From the NCBI RefSeq assembly GCF_963675975.1, contig NZ_OY780939.1, forward strand, positions 2,480,001-2,544,000: DNA of 64,000 bases. Direction: 5' to 3'. This stretch comes from Halarcobacter sp. (GTDB lineage Bacteria > Campylobacterota > Campylobacteria > Campylobacterales > Arcobacteraceae). Shown piece by piece: positions 36,279 through 45,454 of the stretch (position 1 is the first letter of the stretch; every line of letters begins with the position of its first letter). Below the pieces are notes generated by a model. The model saw nothing but the letters and a program-made list of their open reading frames with translations, searched no databases and had not been told where the DNA came from. The position numbers were made by a program, and so were the translations under genes.

Positions 36279-37304
36279 ATGGAGCTTGACCCACTAAAAA
36301 CTTCTAGCTATGATTATACTTTACCAAAAGAACTCATAGCTACTCATCCTGTATACCCAGCTGACAGTGCCAAACTTCTGGTTTACAATAGAAGTGAAGA
36401 TAAAATCACCCATACTACTTTTAAAGATTTGATGAAATTTATACCTGAAGATGTATCAATTTTTTTAAATGATACAAAAGTTATAAAAGCAAGAATCTTT
36501 GGAAATAAAGAATCTGGTGGAAAAGTAGAACTTTTATTTAACAAACCTCTTTTTATGGATAGATATTTAGTAATGATTAGAGGTAAAGTAAAGGTTGGAA
36601 ATAAACTATTCTTTGATGAAAATTTAAGTGCAGAAGTTCTTGAAGTAAATGAAGATGGAAGTAGAGTTGTAAACTTCTTCAAAGAGGATAAAAAACTAGA
36701 CTTTTTATCTTTAGTAGAGATTTTAAATAAAATAGGACACTTACCTCTTCCACCTTATATGAATAGAGAAGATGAAGAGAAAGACAATCAAGACTATCAA
36801 ACTTTATTTGCTAAAAAATATGGTGCAGTAGCAGCACCTACTGCTTCATTACACTTTACAGAAAAGTTATTGGAAGATATAAATAAAAAATTTCCAGTTA
36901 ACTATTTGACTCTTCACGTGGGAGCAGGAACTTTTAAACCTGTAGATGTGGAAGATATATTATCACATCCTATGCATAGCGAATATTTTGAAATAGATGC
37001 AAATGCAAAAAAAGCTTTAGATGAAGCAAAAAAAGTTTTAGCAGTAGGTACAACTGTTACAAGAACAATAGAGTACTATGCTAGAACAAATAAAATACAA
37101 GGTGAGTGTGACCTTTTTTTAAATCCACTAAACAAACCAATAAAAGTAGACCACCTACTTACAAATTTTCACCTACCAAAATCTACTTTAATTATGTTAA
37201 TAGCTTCATTTATAGGTCTTGAAAAGACATTAGAAGTTTATGAAGAAGCAATTAAAAATGAGTACAGATTTTATTCGTATGGTGATGGAATGCTAATTAT
37301 ATAA
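36279..37304 (+). CDS. queA: S-adenosylmethionine:tRNA ribosyltransferase-isomerase QueA
   Basis: Makes epoxyqueuosine in tRNA from SAM and preQ1-modified tRNA. 341 residues from ATG 36279; ATGs at 36264 and 36267 are possible but would lie inside tatC. The conserved start SYDYTLPKELIATHP, FLNDTKVIKARIF, GAVAAPTASLHFTEKLL and LHVGAGTFKPV are diagnostic. Upstream tatBC are probably co-transcribed. Confidence 0.95.
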   Translation: MELDPLKTSSYDYTLPKELIATHPVYPADSAKLLVYNRSEDKITHTTFKDLMKFIPEDVSIFLNDTKVIKARIFGNKESGGKVELLFNKPLFMDRYLVMIRGKVKVGNKLFFDENLSAEVLEVNEDGSRVVNFFKEDKKLDFLSLVEILNKIGHLPLPPYMNREDEEKDNQDYQTLFAKKYGAVAAPTASLHFTEKLLEDINKKFPVNYLTLHVGAGTFKPVDVEDILSHPMHSEYFEIDANAKKALDEAKKVLAVGTTVTRTIEYYARTNKIQGECDLFLNPLNKPIKVDHLLTNFHLPKSTLIMLIASFIGLEKTLEVYEEAIKNEYRFYSYGDGMLII

Positions 37305-37315
37305 GAGGAGAACAT

Positions 37316-38053
37316 ATGCCATATTACGTATTATTTGATACAGAAACAACAGGAAACCAAGAAGAAGATAGAGTTATTCAATTTGGTGCTATGATTGTTG
37401 ACCAACAAGGAAAAGTTGAAGCTTATGATGAGTTATGTTCTTCTAATGTTGAGATTAAACTTGAAGCAATGGAAGTACATAATATTACCCCTGATTTATT
37501 AGAAGGAAAACCAAAAGCAACTGAAACAACTTTTTATAAAAGATTAGAAGAGTTAAACTCAAATGAAAATTATCTAATAGCACATAATATTAACTTTGAT
37601 ATGGGAATGATTGAAAAAGAGGGATTTATAAACTCTTATCAAACTATAGATACTTTAAGATGTGCAAAACACTTATTCCCTGAGATGCCATACCATAGAC
37701 TTCAATACCTAAGATATGCTTTAGAGCTATACAAAAATGAGCAGCAAGAAGCTGCTAAATATAATATCACTATTAAAGCTCACGATGCTATTGGTGATGT
37801 ATTAGTTATGAAACTATTTTTATCAAAACTTGTTACAAAATGTAGAGAAATTTATCCAGATTATAATCCTATGGAAAAATTAGTTGACCTAACAAGAACC
37901 CCTGTACTTATAAAAACTTTTAGATTTGGAAAATATAAAGGTAGAGATATCGCTGAAGTTGCACAAGAAGATACAGGATATCTAAACTGGATGAAAACAA
38001 ATCTAGATTTAGATGAAGATTTAAAATATACTCTTGACAAAGTTTTAGGATAA
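37316..38053 (+). CDS. DEDDh 3'-5' exonuclease with C-terminal DUF3820-like domain
   Basis: 245 residues. FDTETTG (7-13) is Exo I, HNINFDMG is Exo II and HDAIGD is Exo III with the DEDDh spacing. After the nuclease (about 1-180) a small C-terminal domain FRFGKYKGRDIAEVAQ...YLNWM resembles DUF3820. The combination is common in Campylobacterota and probably acts in repair or RNA end trimming. A RBS (GAGGAG) lies just before the ATG. Confidence 0.87.
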   Translation: MPYYVLFDTETTGNQEEDRVIQFGAMIVDQQGKVEAYDELCSSNVEIKLEAMEVHNITPDLLEGKPKATETTFYKRLEELNSNENYLIAHNINFDMGMIEKEGFINSYQTIDTLRCAKHLFPEMPYHRLQYLRYALELYKNEQQEAAKYNITIKAHDAIGDVLVMKLFLSKLVTKCREIYPDYNPMEKLVDLTRTPVLIKTFRFGKYKGRDIAEVAQEDTGYLNWMKTNLDLDEDLKYTLDKVLG

Positions 38054-38091
38054 TCTAGCTTAGTTACATAAAAGTTTCATTTAAATTTCAC

Positions 38092-38097
38092 TATAAT
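38092..38097 (+). promoter_or_regulatory. -10 element before the sodium symporter pair
   Basis: A perfect TATAAT 28 bp before the GTG start of the first symporter gene. No good -35 box is seen, which is common for sigma70 promoters of this phylum. Confidence 0.5.
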
Positions 38098-38124
38098 TCC
38101 GTAAATTTATAAAAAGGTTTTATA

Positions 38125-39462
38125 GTGAATAAATTTTCACGCATTGGATTTATTTTTGCAGCAGCTGGTTCAGCCGTTGGATTGGGTAATATATGGAAAT
38201 TTCCATATGTAACTGGAGAGTTTGGTGGTGGTGCTTTTGTACTTGTTTATCTACTCTGTATTGTGTTTATTGGTCTTGTAGTATTTATTGCAGAATCATT
38301 TTTAGGACAATCTTCTGAAGTAAATGTTTCCTCAACTTTTATAAAAGTTTCAAAAAGTAAAAACTCAAACTGGAAGTATGGTGGATTTATGGTTTTTGCA
38401 GGACTTATAATTCTATCGTTTTATTCAGTTGTTTTAGGATGGATACTAAATTATATAGTTTTATCTTTTGGAAACTTACCAAACAGTGCAGAACTGGCAG
38501 GAAGTGGTTTTAATCAACTTGTATCAGAAGATATTGGATTACAAATAGTATTTCATAGTATTGTTGCTTTAATTACAATCTTTATTGTACTTCGTGGAAT
38601 AAAAGAAGGAATTGAAAAAATCAACCTAATACTAATGCCTTTATTAGGAATAATATTATTTGGATTATTAGCTTATGCTTTAAGTTTAGATAGTTTTTCA
38701 AAAGCTGTTTCATTTATGTTTAGTGCTAATTGGAGTAAAATAGATGAAAATGCTCTTTTAGCAGCATTAGGACAAGCATTCTTTACACTATCTTTAGGTA
38801 TTGGTACTATCATGACCTATTCTGCTTCTTTACCAAAAAATGAGAACTTTATTAAATCTTCATTTTATGTTGCTATAGTTGATACATCTATTGCAATAAT
38901 TGCTGGGCTTATAATCTTCTCTTTTCTTTTTGAAGCTGGTGCACAAAGTTCAGCTGGTCCTGGTTTAGTTTTTATCTCATTACCAGTGATCTTTGGACAA
39001 TGGGGTACTTTAGGAAATATTATTGCAATCTCATTTTTCTCAGCACTATTATTTGCAGGTATTACATCTGCTGTTTCAATGATTGAACCAGTTTTAATGC
39101 TTTTTATAGAAAGATTTAATATGACTAGAAAAAAAGCAGTAATAATTTGTGGTTCAATATTTTATCTTCTAGGAATAATAGCTTTACTTTCTATGTCTAA
39201 TGCATTTAAAGATTCCCTTACTTTCTTTGGTAAAAATGCATTTGATTGGATGGACTTTATAACTTCATCTGTATCGATGCCTATAGCAGCAATAGTTACT
39301 TGTCTTTTTTTAGGATTTTTTGTTGATAAACAAACAATTCAAAATAAATTCACTCAACACGTTTCAATAGGTATGTTTAATATTTGGTATGTATTAGTTA
39401 AATATATTGTACCTTTAGCAATTACAATATTACTTTTAAATAAATTAGGAGTTATTCAATAA
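38125..39462 (+). CDS. Neurotransmitter:sodium symporter family transporter (first of pair)
   Basis: LeuT-fold Na+-coupled amino acid or small-solute uptake carrier. 445 residues, about 11 TM helices. TM1 carries AAAGSAVGLGNIWKFPYVTGEFGGGAF, the sodium- and substrate-binding region (about 11-36; landmark only). It starts at GTG 38125 with AAAAAGG upstream. The stop overlaps the next start (TAATG). The substrate is not predictable. Confidence 0.93.
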   Translation: MNKFSRIGFIFAAAGSAVGLGNIWKFPYVTGEFGGGAFVLVYLLCIVFIGLVVFIAESFLGQSSEVNVSSTFIKVSKSKNSNWKYGGFMVFAGLIILSFYSVVLGWILNYIVLSFGNLPNSAELAGSGFNQLVSEDIGLQIVFHSIVALITIFIVLRGIKEGIEKINLILMPLLGIILFGLLAYALSLDSFSKAVSFMFSANWSKIDENALLAALGQAFFTLSLGIGTIMTYSASLPKNENFIKSSFYVAIVDTSIAIIAGLIIFSFLFEAGAQSSAGPGLVFISLPVIFGQWGTLGNIIAISFFSALLFAGITSAVSMIEPVLMLFIERFNMTRKKAVIICGSIFYLLGIIALLSMSNAFKDSLTFFGKNAFDWMDFITSSVSMPIAAIVTCLFLGFFVDKQTIQNKFTQHVSIGMFNIWYVLVKYIVPLAITILLLNKLGVIQ

Positions 39463-40796
39463 TGAACACATTTTCAAGAATTGGTTTTATATTAGCAGCA
39501 GCAGGTTCTGCTGTTGGTTTAGGAAATATATGGAAATTTCCATATGTAACAGGAGAAAACGGTGGAGGCGCATTTGTTTTAATATATTTACTTGCAATTG
39601 CTTTAATTGGTTTAACTATATTTATAGCAGAATCATACATAGGGAAAGAAGCAAGAACAAATGCAGCACATGCTTATCAGTTGGTTTCAAAAAGTAAAAA
39701 GAGAGCATGGAGATGGGCTGGATTTCAAATCTTTACAGGTATAGTGATTTTATCATTTTATGCATTTATTATTGGTTGGATTTTAAACTATATTTTACTT
39801 TCATTTAGTGGTTTTCCAAGTGATATAAAAGAAGCTGAAAGTGTATTTACAAACCTTATAACTATGGAGATTGGAACACAAATACTGTTTCATACAATTG
39901 TTACACTAACTATTATATTTATTATCTTAAAAGGTGTAAAAGAGGGAATTGAAAAATTAAATCTGATTTTAATGCCACTTTTAGGATTGATATTAATTGG
40001 TTTATTATTATACTCTTTAACACTTGATTCTTTTTCACAAGCAATTGAGTTTATGTTTATGCCTGATTGGTCTAAAATAAATGAAAATGCAATTTTAGCA
40101 GCTGTAGGACAAGCATTTTTTACTCTTTCTCTTGGTATGGGTATTATTATCACTTATTCAGCTTCTATGGGAAAAGAAACAAACTTTGTAAAATCTTCAA
40201 TTATGGTTGCTTTGGTTGATACTTCTGTTGCTATTGTTGCAGGTATTATTATCTTCTCATTTCTTTTTTCAGCTGGGGCTGAAAGTACAGCTGGACCTGG
40301 TTTAGTTTTTATCTCTTTACCACTTATATTCTCAACTTGGGGAATTTTTGGTCAGATAGTTGGTTGTGCCTTTTTTGTAGCACTATTATTTGCAGGGATT
40401 ACTTCAGCGGTATCTTTACTAGAGCCACCATTGATGTATTTAATGGAAAAATTTAATATGACAAGAGTAAAAGCTACTATTATAGCTGGAACTTTTTTCT
40501 ATATTTTAGGAATTGTAGCTTTATTATCTATGAGTAAAAGTTTTGGAGAACTTCTAACATTTTTTGATAAAAGTTTATTTGACTGGTTAGATTATTTAAC
40601 TTCATCAATTGCTATGCCTATTTCTGGATTTATAACTTGTATTTTCTTAGGATATTTTGTAGATCAAGAGGAATTAAAAGCAAAATTTACAACTCATGTA
40701 AATATTAGACTATATAAAGTTTGGTTAGTATTAATTAGATTTGTAGTTCCAGTTGCAATTGTATTATTATTTTTAAATAAACTTGGAGTTATTTAG
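39462..40796 (+). CDS. Neurotransmitter:sodium symporter family transporter (second of pair)
   Basis: 444 residues, close paralogue of the preceding gene with near-identical N-termini (FSRIGFI.AAAGSAVGLGN) and C-termini (LNKLGVI). Same fold and 11-TM layout. The sequences have diverged substantially in the middle, so the duplication is old and the two may differ in substrate or work as a pair. Translationally coupled to the first copy by TAATG. Confidence 0.93.
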   Translation: MNTFSRIGFILAAAGSAVGLGNIWKFPYVTGENGGGAFVLIYLLAIALIGLTIFIAESYIGKEARTNAAHAYQLVSKSKKRAWRWAGFQIFTGIVILSFYAFIIGWILNYILLSFSGFPSDIKEAESVFTNLITMEIGTQILFHTIVTLTIIFIILKGVKEGIEKLNLILMPLLGLILIGLLLYSLTLDSFSQAIEFMFMPDWSKINENAILAAVGQAFFTLSLGMGIIITYSASMGKETNFVKSSIMVALVDTSVAIVAGIIIFSFLFSAGAESTAGPGLVFISLPLIFSTWGIFGQIVGCAFFVALLFAGITSAVSLLEPPLMYLMEKFNMTRVKATIIAGTFFYILGIVALLSMSKSFGELLTFFDKSLFDWLDYLTSSIAMPISGFITCIFLGYFVDQEELKAKFTTHVNIRLYKVWLVLIRFVVPVAIVLLFLNKLGVI

Positions 40797-40798
40797 TT

Positions 40799-40824
40799 AG
40801 AAGATAGGTTCAAACCTATCTTCT
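40799..40824. other. Long hairpin at the convergent 3' ends
   Basis: A 12-bp perfect inverted repeat (AGAAGATAGGTT / AACCTATCTTCT) with a 2-nt centre, including the stop codon of the DEAD-box helicase and lying three bases after the symporter stop. It probably stops both converging transcripts although neither side has a run of T. Confidence 0.5.
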
Positions 40825-42090
40825 AAAACTTCTGTTAGAATCTCTTTTTGTAGTTTTTTTAGATTTTGCAGGCTCTTTTTTTACAGGAGCTTTTCTACCC
40901 TTTTTCTCACTTAATTTCTTTTTAGCTTGAACTTTTTGTCTTGGTTGTCTATCTTTTAAAGGGAAAGCCTCATGAACTTCTCTTTTTACATTTAGTTTTA
41001 AATTTCTTTCTATTTTTGTAAAATGATTATAATCTTCTGTTGTAAGTATAGAGATTACTTCACCTGTATTTCCAGCTCTACCTGTTCGCCCTACTCTATG
41101 GGTAAAATCATCTGTTGTTTCAGGTAAATTGTAATTTATAACTAATGGAAGTTTTTCGATATCTAAACCTCTTCCTGCTATATCTGTAGCTATTAAAACT
41201 TGTATTTTTTTATTTCTAAAATCTTTTATTGATTGAACTCTTTGTTTATATTCAATATCTCCATGTATAGCAGCTGCTTTTACACCTTGAGTATTAAAAT
41301 GTTCAATTGCAGCATCAGCTGCATCTTTTTTATTTACAAAAAGTAAGATTTGATCATAAGTAGAATCTTTTATAAGTTTTGTAACTAACTCTTTCTTTTT
41401 CTTTTTATCAATTTTAAATGCACGATGGTTTATTAAGTTTACTTTATCCCTTCTATCGTGTACTTGAACAGTAACTGGTTCATTTAAAAACTCTTTTGCA
41501 AGTTTATTGATATTTTGTGAGATTGTTGCAGAACACATAACAATTTGTCTTCTTGGTGAACACATTGAAAATATCTCTTCAATCTCTTCTAAAAACCCCA
41601 TCTCAAGCATTGTATCAGCTTCATCTAAAACAATAAAATTTACAGAACTTAAATCAAGAATCTCTTCTCTAACTAAATCTAAAAGTCTACCTGCTGTTGC
41701 AACTACAATATCAACACCAGTTGCAATTACTTGAGATTGTTTAGTTCTACTAGCTCCACCCATAACTTTTGTATGTTTTACTTTTAAAAACTGCCCATAA
41801 TCAGCTAAAGATTTTGAAACTTGTTCTACAAGTTCCCTTGTAGGAACTAAAACAAGTCCTCTTAAAACTCTATTATTAAAATTTAAATTAGAGTTTATTT
41901 TATTTAACATTGGAAGTACATATGCAGCTGTTTTCCCTGTACCTGATTTAGATGCAGCAATAACATCAATCCCTTTATTAACTATAGGAATTACTTTTTT
42001 TTGAACCTTTGTTGGAGTATCATAATCTTGTAACTCTATTGCTTTTAAAATAGATGGATTTAAATTTAATTCAGCGAATTTATTATTAAT
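40816..42090 (-). CDS. DEAD-box RNA helicase, apparent AUU start
   Basis: Unwinds or remodels RNA. From the only plausible start, ATT at 42088-42090, the protein has 424 residues: Q motif YDTPTKVQ (23-30), motif I SKSGTGKT (47-54), PTRELVEQ, DEAD as VLDEAD, SAT as CSATIS, and the C-terminal VGRTGRAG. The first in-frame ATG is at 41910, inside the ATP-binding domain and after motif I, so starting there would make a dead protein. Between the upstream stop and the Q motif there is no ATG, GTG or TTG in frame. AAAGGA ends six bases before the ATT. The tail is Lys/Arg-rich, RhlE/CsdA-like. Confidence 0.85.
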   Translation of the reverse strand: MNNKFAELNLNPSILKAIELQDYDTPTKVQKKVIPIVNKGIDVIAASKSGTGKTAAYVLPMLNKINSNLNFNNRVLRGLVLVPTRELVEQVSKSLADYGQFLKVKHTKVMGGASRTKQSQVIATGVDIVVATAGRLLDLVREEILDLSSVNFIVLDEADTMLEMGFLEEIEEIFSMCSPRRQIVMCSATISQNINKLAKEFLNEPVTVQVHDRRDKVNLINHRAFKIDKKKKKELVTKLIKDSTYDQILLFVNKKDAADAAIEHFNTQGVKAAAIHGDIEYKQRVQSIKDFRNKKIQVLIATDIAGRGLDIEKLPLVINYNLPETTDDFTHRVGRTGRAGNTGEVISILTTEDYNHFTKIERNLKLNVKREVHEAFPLKDRQPRQKVQAKKKLSEKKGRKAPVKKEPAKSKKTTKRDSNRSFRR

Positions 42091-42102
42091 AACTTATCCT
42101 TT
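42088..42102 (-). promoter_or_regulatory. Ribosome-binding site and AUU initiation codon of the DEAD-box helicase
   Basis: AAAGGA (42097-42102), six spacer bases, then ATT (42088-42090). The RBS overlaps the stop codon of the preceding gene. Rare AUU starts are known for infC and pcnB in E. coli, where they make translation sensitive to IF3. Confidence 0.6.
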
Positions 42103-42427
42103 AATATATACTTGACATAACTTCATCATCTAAGTATGAATCGATTTTTTTTGTTAATTCTTCAAATGACATTGTACCGTTTTTATTAAAAAGAACAATC
42201 TCTTCTCCAAAATCATTTTTAATAAAATGTTCCTCTTTTTTAACTTTTTTATAAAATGCTTTCATCTCTTCTGGTGAATCCAAATCGTTATATAAAAACC
42301 AATTAGCAGTAGTATCTTCCACTCTGATTAATCCATAAGTTTTTGCATCATCAACATAATCTTGAATTGTTCCATTATCAAATTTTGCACCAACAACTAT
42401 ATCATTTTCATTTAAAATCATTTCCAT
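42101..42427 (-). CDS. Conserved hypothetical protein, 108 aa
   Basis: Not recognised. The start is taken at ATG 42427 (MEMILNENDIVVG); an alternative ATG lies six bases later, and the longer frame to 42511 adds an unlikely Leu/Ile/Lys-rich leader. Acidic, soluble, with DDAKTYGLIRVEDTTANWFLY in the middle and a late FNKNGTMSFEELTKKID. It directly precedes and is probably co-transcribed with the DEAD-box helicase. Confidence 0.65.
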   Translation of the reverse strand: MEMILNENDIVVGAKFDNGTIQDYVDDAKTYGLIRVEDTTANWFLYNDLDSPEEMKAFYKKVKKEEHFIKNDFGEEIVLFNKNGTMSFEELTKKIDSYLDDEVMSSIY

Positions 42428-42572
42428 TTTGTAAAAACCTTGAACCTTTATAATGCGCAATAATAGCAAGATTTTGATTAAATGTTGTTTTTTGATTTTT
42501 AGAAATAACATATAATATATTTTTATATTTTTTAAAGTATTTAGATGATAATATTTTTATTAAAGGATGAAT

Positions 42573-43109
42573 ATGTCAATAACAATAGATGAAACTCAAA
42601 CACAAAATTTTGATATATTAAATAATAATGTAGAAAAAAAAGATTCAAAAACTAGTAACAGTTTTGATAAAAGTTTAGAAGAAGCACAAGTAAAAAATCA
42701 AATCTCTATAAATGAAGATAAAGAATCAAAAGAAAAATTAATTGAAGAACTATTAAATAAAATACGTGAGATAGTAAACTCTGGAATGAATGCAGAATTA
42801 AAAGATAAAATTGATAAATTGATTAAAGAGATAAATGAAAGTCTAAAAAACTCTTCTACAAATAGTAATTCCCTTAATAAATTAGAAAACCTTTTATCCC
42901 AATTACAAAGTTTAATGGAAGAACAAACAAAAAATCTCAGTGGAAATATGTTAAATAATGTTGATATGGAAAAAGAACTTAAAAATTTACTTTTAGAATT
43001 TAATAAGAATAATGAGGAAAACAATCAATATAATCCAATAAACAATTATAAAAGAGTTGATATAGAAGAGGAGTTGAAAAAGTTTCAAAATATTAAACTT
43101 GATATTTAG
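42573..43109 (+). CDS. Hypothetical acidic coiled-coil protein
   Basis: 178 residues from ATG 42573, which has AAAGGA at a good distance; ATG 42567 is too close to that site. Asn/Glu/Lys/Leu-rich, with two coiled-coil segments (about 50-90 and 100-145) and no membrane or signal segment. Followed after 21 bp by the transglycosylase gene. Flagellar hook-length or linker-type proteins have similar composition, but there is no basis for a specific assignment. Confidence 0.55.
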   Translation: MSITIDETQTQNFDILNNNVEKKDSKTSNSFDKSLEEAQVKNQISINEDKESKEKLIEELLNKIREIVNSGMNAELKDKIDKLIKEINESLKNSSTNSNSLNKLENLLSQLQSLMEEQTKNLSGNMLNNVDMEKELKNLLLEFNKNNEENNQYNPINNYKRVDIEEELKKFQNIKLDI

Positions 43110-43130
43110 TTTTTATGATAAAATAATTCT

Positions 43131-44279
43131 ATGAATTTCAAAGTAATAATTTTTTTAACTCTATTTTTATTTACTGGCTGTACTGTAAATGATGTGTATT
43201 CACTTTCAAGAGCAGCAATGAGTAAAGATCCGTCAATGGCTTTTAAATCTTTAGCAAAATCAAAAGCTATTTCATATGCGCAAAACCCTGATAAATTATC
43301 AAAAGACTTAACATTTTTAAGCTCATTTGTTAACGAAATAACAAAAAGCTGGGGAAAAGATAATGTTAAAATTCCAAAACAAAAAGAGTATGTAAAATAT
43401 CTTCAAAACTATAAAAGTAGAGCCTTAATAGATTTTGATACAGGAATAGTAACAGTTGAAACACTAGATTCAAAAGAAAGTTTAAAAAATGCGATTGTAA
43501 CAACTTTGCTTTTACCCGATGATCCAAGAGCAGCAGATCTTTTTGGAGCAAAAAAGATAAAACTTGGAGACACTCCTTATCTTTTAGGAGAGGTAAAAGA
43601 TGACCAAAATAAAGATATAAGATATCAATGGAGAGCAAATAGATATGCTGATATTCTTATGAAAAATAGATTAAAAGAAAAAAATATAAAAGATGGAAAT
43701 AAAAACCTAAAAGTAACTTATGTAACTATTCCTATGGTTAAAGATCATGGTTCTGTAAGAGTAAATAAATTTAAACCACTGGTGGAGAAATATGCAAAAA
43801 GGTACAACTTAAGTAAAAATCTAGTTTATGCAATAATAAAAACAGAAAGTAACTTTAATCAATTTGCAGTTAGTAGTGCAGGAGCTTTTGGCCTTATGCA
43901 AATAGTACCAAGTAGTGCAGGACAAGATGCCTATAAATATGTAAAAGGAAAAAATCAAAAACCCTCATCTTCTTACCTTTTCAATGCCCAAAATAACATT
44001 GAACTAGGAAGTGCTTATATAGAAATACTAAACACTAAATATCTAAAAGGAATCACAAATGAAGTTTCAAAAGAGTATTGTGTAATTAGTGCATATAATA
44101 CAGGTAGTGGAAATGTTTTAAAAACATTTTCAAAAAATAGAAATACTGCTGTAAATATTATAAATAAAAAATCTGCTTTAGAAGTTTATAATACCTTAAA
44201 AAACAATCTTCCTTATGAGGAAACAAGAAGATATTTAAATAAAGTAATCACTTACAAAAAAGAGTTTGTAAATATTTAA
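43131..44279 (+). CDS. mltC: Membrane-bound lytic murein transglycosylase, MltC-like
   Basis: Cleaves peptidoglycan glycan strands at the outer membrane. 382 residues; lipobox LFTGC (Cys17), an N-terminal DUF3393-type domain (about 40-200) and a C-terminal SLT domain (about 210-375) with catalytic Glu in KTESNFNQFAVSSAGAFGLMQI (around 241; landmark), and AYNTGSGNV. The 3' end overlaps the convergent response-regulator gene by 4 bp. Confidence 0.9.
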   Translation: MNFKVIIFLTLFLFTGCTVNDVYSLSRAAMSKDPSMAFKSLAKSKAISYAQNPDKLSKDLTFLSSFVNEITKSWGKDNVKIPKQKEYVKYLQNYKSRALIDFDTGIVTVETLDSKESLKNAIVTTLLLPDDPRAADLFGAKKIKLGDTPYLLGEVKDDQNKDIRYQWRANRYADILMKNRLKEKNIKDGNKNLKVTYVTIPMVKDHGSVRVNKFKPLVEKYAKRYNLSKNLVYAIIKTESNFNQFAVSSAGAFGLMQIVPSSAGQDAYKYVKGKNQKPSSSYLFNAQNNIELGSAYIEILNTKYLKGITNEVSKEYCVISAYNTGSGNVLKTFSKNRNTAVNIINKKSALEVYNTLKNNLPYEETRRYLNKVITYKKEFVNI

Positions 44280-45337
44280 TTTCCACTCATCATATTTATT
44301 TGAATCTCTTCAACTCTATCTTCTTGAATTTTTAATTTCTCTTTTAAAATATTGTTTTGTTTTTTTACTTCATAAAGCTCAAATAGAAGTTTTTGAGCAT
44401 TGTTTACATTTTCATCAACTTGTTCTTGAAGACTTTTTGCAAGTTTAGAATAATACTCTTTCTCTTTTTTTAACTCAGAATTTGTTTTTAAATTTTCACT
44501 TTTTAGTAAAAATATATGTTTTCTAAGAGATAAAATTTCATTTTCATATTTTGAAATAAGTGTAGAGAACTCAATAAATTTTTTAATTCTTCCATCATTA
44601 AAAAAGATTGGAAGGATTGTTGCATGGGTATAATAAAGGGCACCTTTTTTATTTATCTTTTTGCAAAGTCCAGTCCAAGTTTTACCACTTTTTAATAGTT
44701 CTAATATTTTTGATTGAGGTACTTCACAATTATAAGAAATGAGTTTATCAGTAAAATTTAGTCCAATTAACTCATCAATTTCAAAACCTGAATTTATTAA
44801 AAAAGAATCATTTACTGATATGATTTTAAAATTTAAATCTAACTCACACACAATATTACAAGAATCTAAAATAGCCATAAACTGTCTTAACTCATTGTTC
44901 TTTGTTGCTAATTCTTTCTTTTGATGCTTTCTTTTTATTATCTCAGATATAATTTTTAAAGTTGTATTCAATTGAATTGGTTTAACTATATAATTTGTCA
45001 AATTAAATTTTATAGCTTTTACTAAAAGATTCATATCAGAAAAAGTTGTAGTTATTAAAATAGGAATATCCCAATCTATTTGTCTAATTTCTGCTAAGAT
45101 ATCTATTCCCTTATAATTTGGAAAATCCATATCTGTTAATACGATATCAATGTTTGTTCTATTCTCACGGTAAAGTTTTATTGCCTCTTGTACATCTTGT
45201 GCAACAATCACTTTTTTAAAAAATGCAGAAAAAATATCATAATTTTGACTTCTTATATTTTCGTTACTTTCTACAAATAACATTGTTGAGCTAGATAAAT
45301 AATCTTTATTAAATGAGCATTCTTGTAAATTTGACAT
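44276..45337 (-). CDS. Response regulator with REC, PAS and coiled-coil, no output domain
   Basis: 353 residues from ATG 45337 (AGGA six bases before it); the upstream hydrophobic extension to 45415 is rejected. The receiver domain (about 17-135) has phospho-acceptor Asp in LTDMDFP and the conserved Lys in VKPIQL. It is followed by a PAS domain (about 160-270, ILDSCNIVCELDLNFKI) and a C-terminal coiled coil (about 275-345). There is no GGDEF, HTH or kinase domain; it may signal through protein contacts. No partner kinase is adjacent. Confidence 0.87.
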   Translation of the reverse strand: MSNLQECSFNKDYLSSSTMLFVESNENIRSQNYDIFSAFFKKVIVAQDVQEAIKLYRENRTNIDIVLTDMDFPNYKGIDILAEIRQIDWDIPILITTTFSDMNLLVKAIKFNLTNYIVKPIQLNTTLKIISEIIKRKHQKKELATKNNELRQFMAILDSCNIVCELDLNFKIISVNDSFLINSGFEIDELIGLNFTDKLISYNCEVPQSKILELLKSGKTWTGLCKKINKKGALYYTHATILPIFFNDGRIKKFIEFSTLISKYENEILSLRKHIFLLKSENLKTNSELKKEKEYYSKLAKSLQEQVDENVNNAQKLLFELYEVKKQNNILKEKLKIQEDRVEEIQINMMSGN

Positions 45338-45454
45338 AGTTTTTCCTAATATTAATAATATTAAATTCAGTAAAATAATTTTTATTATAGCATATGTTTT
45401 TATTATTTTTACCAATTAAATATTATTATTTAGTTTATTTTAATAAAATTTGCA

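Noticed and set aside
40816-41910. DEAD-box helicase starting at ATG 41910
   Set aside because: That protein would lack the Q motif and Walker A, both of which are encoded intact upstream in the same frame.
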